Shown here one piece after another: positions 14,839 to 14,919 of a stretch of 14,919 bases of DNA (position 1 is the stretch's first letter; the number at the start of each line of letters is the position of its first letter). Source of the DNA: Bacteroidetes bacterium UBA3022 (GTDB taxonomy: Bacteria > Bacteroidota > Bacteroidia > Chitinophagales > BACL12). The stretch lies in assembly GCA_002346225.1 (NCBI GenBank), contig DDYY01000001.1, positions 1 to 14,919 of the forward strand, written 5' to 3'. The notes under the pieces are model-generated. The model was not told where the DNA came from, ran no database searches, and saw only the letters and a program-made list of their open reading frames with translations. Position numbers and translations under genes: made by a program.

Positions 14839-14919
14839 CTAAGGCTGTTGTGTGGCTGCAGGAATGCGGATGATCCTGTCATCCATTTTATCGGGGAAGG
14901 CCTCTCTGCCATCCCGGTT
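14839..14919 (-). CDS. Unrecognised protein, C-terminal 26 residues (5' part outside window)
   Basis: The minus strand is open from the window edge to TAG at 14841-14839. It gives a mixed-charge tail beginning N-R-D-G-R-E-A-F-P-D-K-M-D-D-R and ending A-A-T-Q-Q-P. The composition looks protein-like, and a promoter for the next gene starts about 30 bases after the stop, which fits a gene end here. The fragment is too short to name; it could also be a chance open frame. Confidence 0.45.
   Translation of the reverse strand, partial: NRDGREAFPDKMDDRIIRIPAATQQP

Noticed and set aside
1..14919. CRISPR array, tRNA/rRNA genes, insertion sequences or prophage
   Set aside because: No regularly spaced direct repeats, no tRNA-like folds, no transposase or phage proteins were seen; the only tandem repeat is the short hexamer array.

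Overview
The window looks like chromosomal DNA of a Bacteroidota bacterium. Three proteins carry type IX secretion (T9SS) sorting domains, one type B and two type A. The start-proximal promoter elements resemble the Bacteroidota TAnnTTTG/TTTG pattern, and genes lack clear Shine-Dalgarno sequences. The order and overall composition suggest a Saprospiria/Chitinophagia-like free-living member, but the exact lineage cannot be fixed from the sequence.

Layout. Positions 1-210 hold the 3' end of a c-type cytochrome gene. Positions 326-4924 are a tight four-gene plus-strand cluster with joins of a 1-base overlap, a 6-base gap and an 8-base overlap. It encodes a radical SAM enzyme with a BchE-like layout, a small NPPY-type methyltransferase, a nucleotidyltransferase-fold protein and a second radical SAM enzyme. 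I do not recognise the pathway; it is the strongest candidate here for an undescribed system. A minus-strand gene for a 935-residue secreted adhesin-like protein (choice-of-anchor L domain, five ~52-residue repeats, CHU_C type B sorting domain) ends 17 bases inside the last cluster gene (4908-7715).

The central part is mostly housekeeping: a RidA deaminase (7846-8226, plus), an EamA-type transporter (8204-9103, minus, 3' ends overlapping by 23 bases), a non-coding stretch with a 14-copy degenerate hexanucleotide repeat (9163-9246), then obg and adk as a minus-strand pair (9441-11045, promoter visible before adk). Divergent from adk is an NAD(P)-binding SDR-like protein (11182-12108).

Positions 12120-14769 carry two tandem paralogues for secreted, type A T9SS-sorted proteins of an uncharacterised family whose motif order resembles SGNH hydrolases. 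The downstream copy has an in-frame TAA at codon 45, exactly where its sister has TAC (Tyr); the remaining ~390 codons are open, so it is a very young pseudogene, a strain polymorphism or a sequencing error. The window closes with the last 26 codons of another minus-strand gene.
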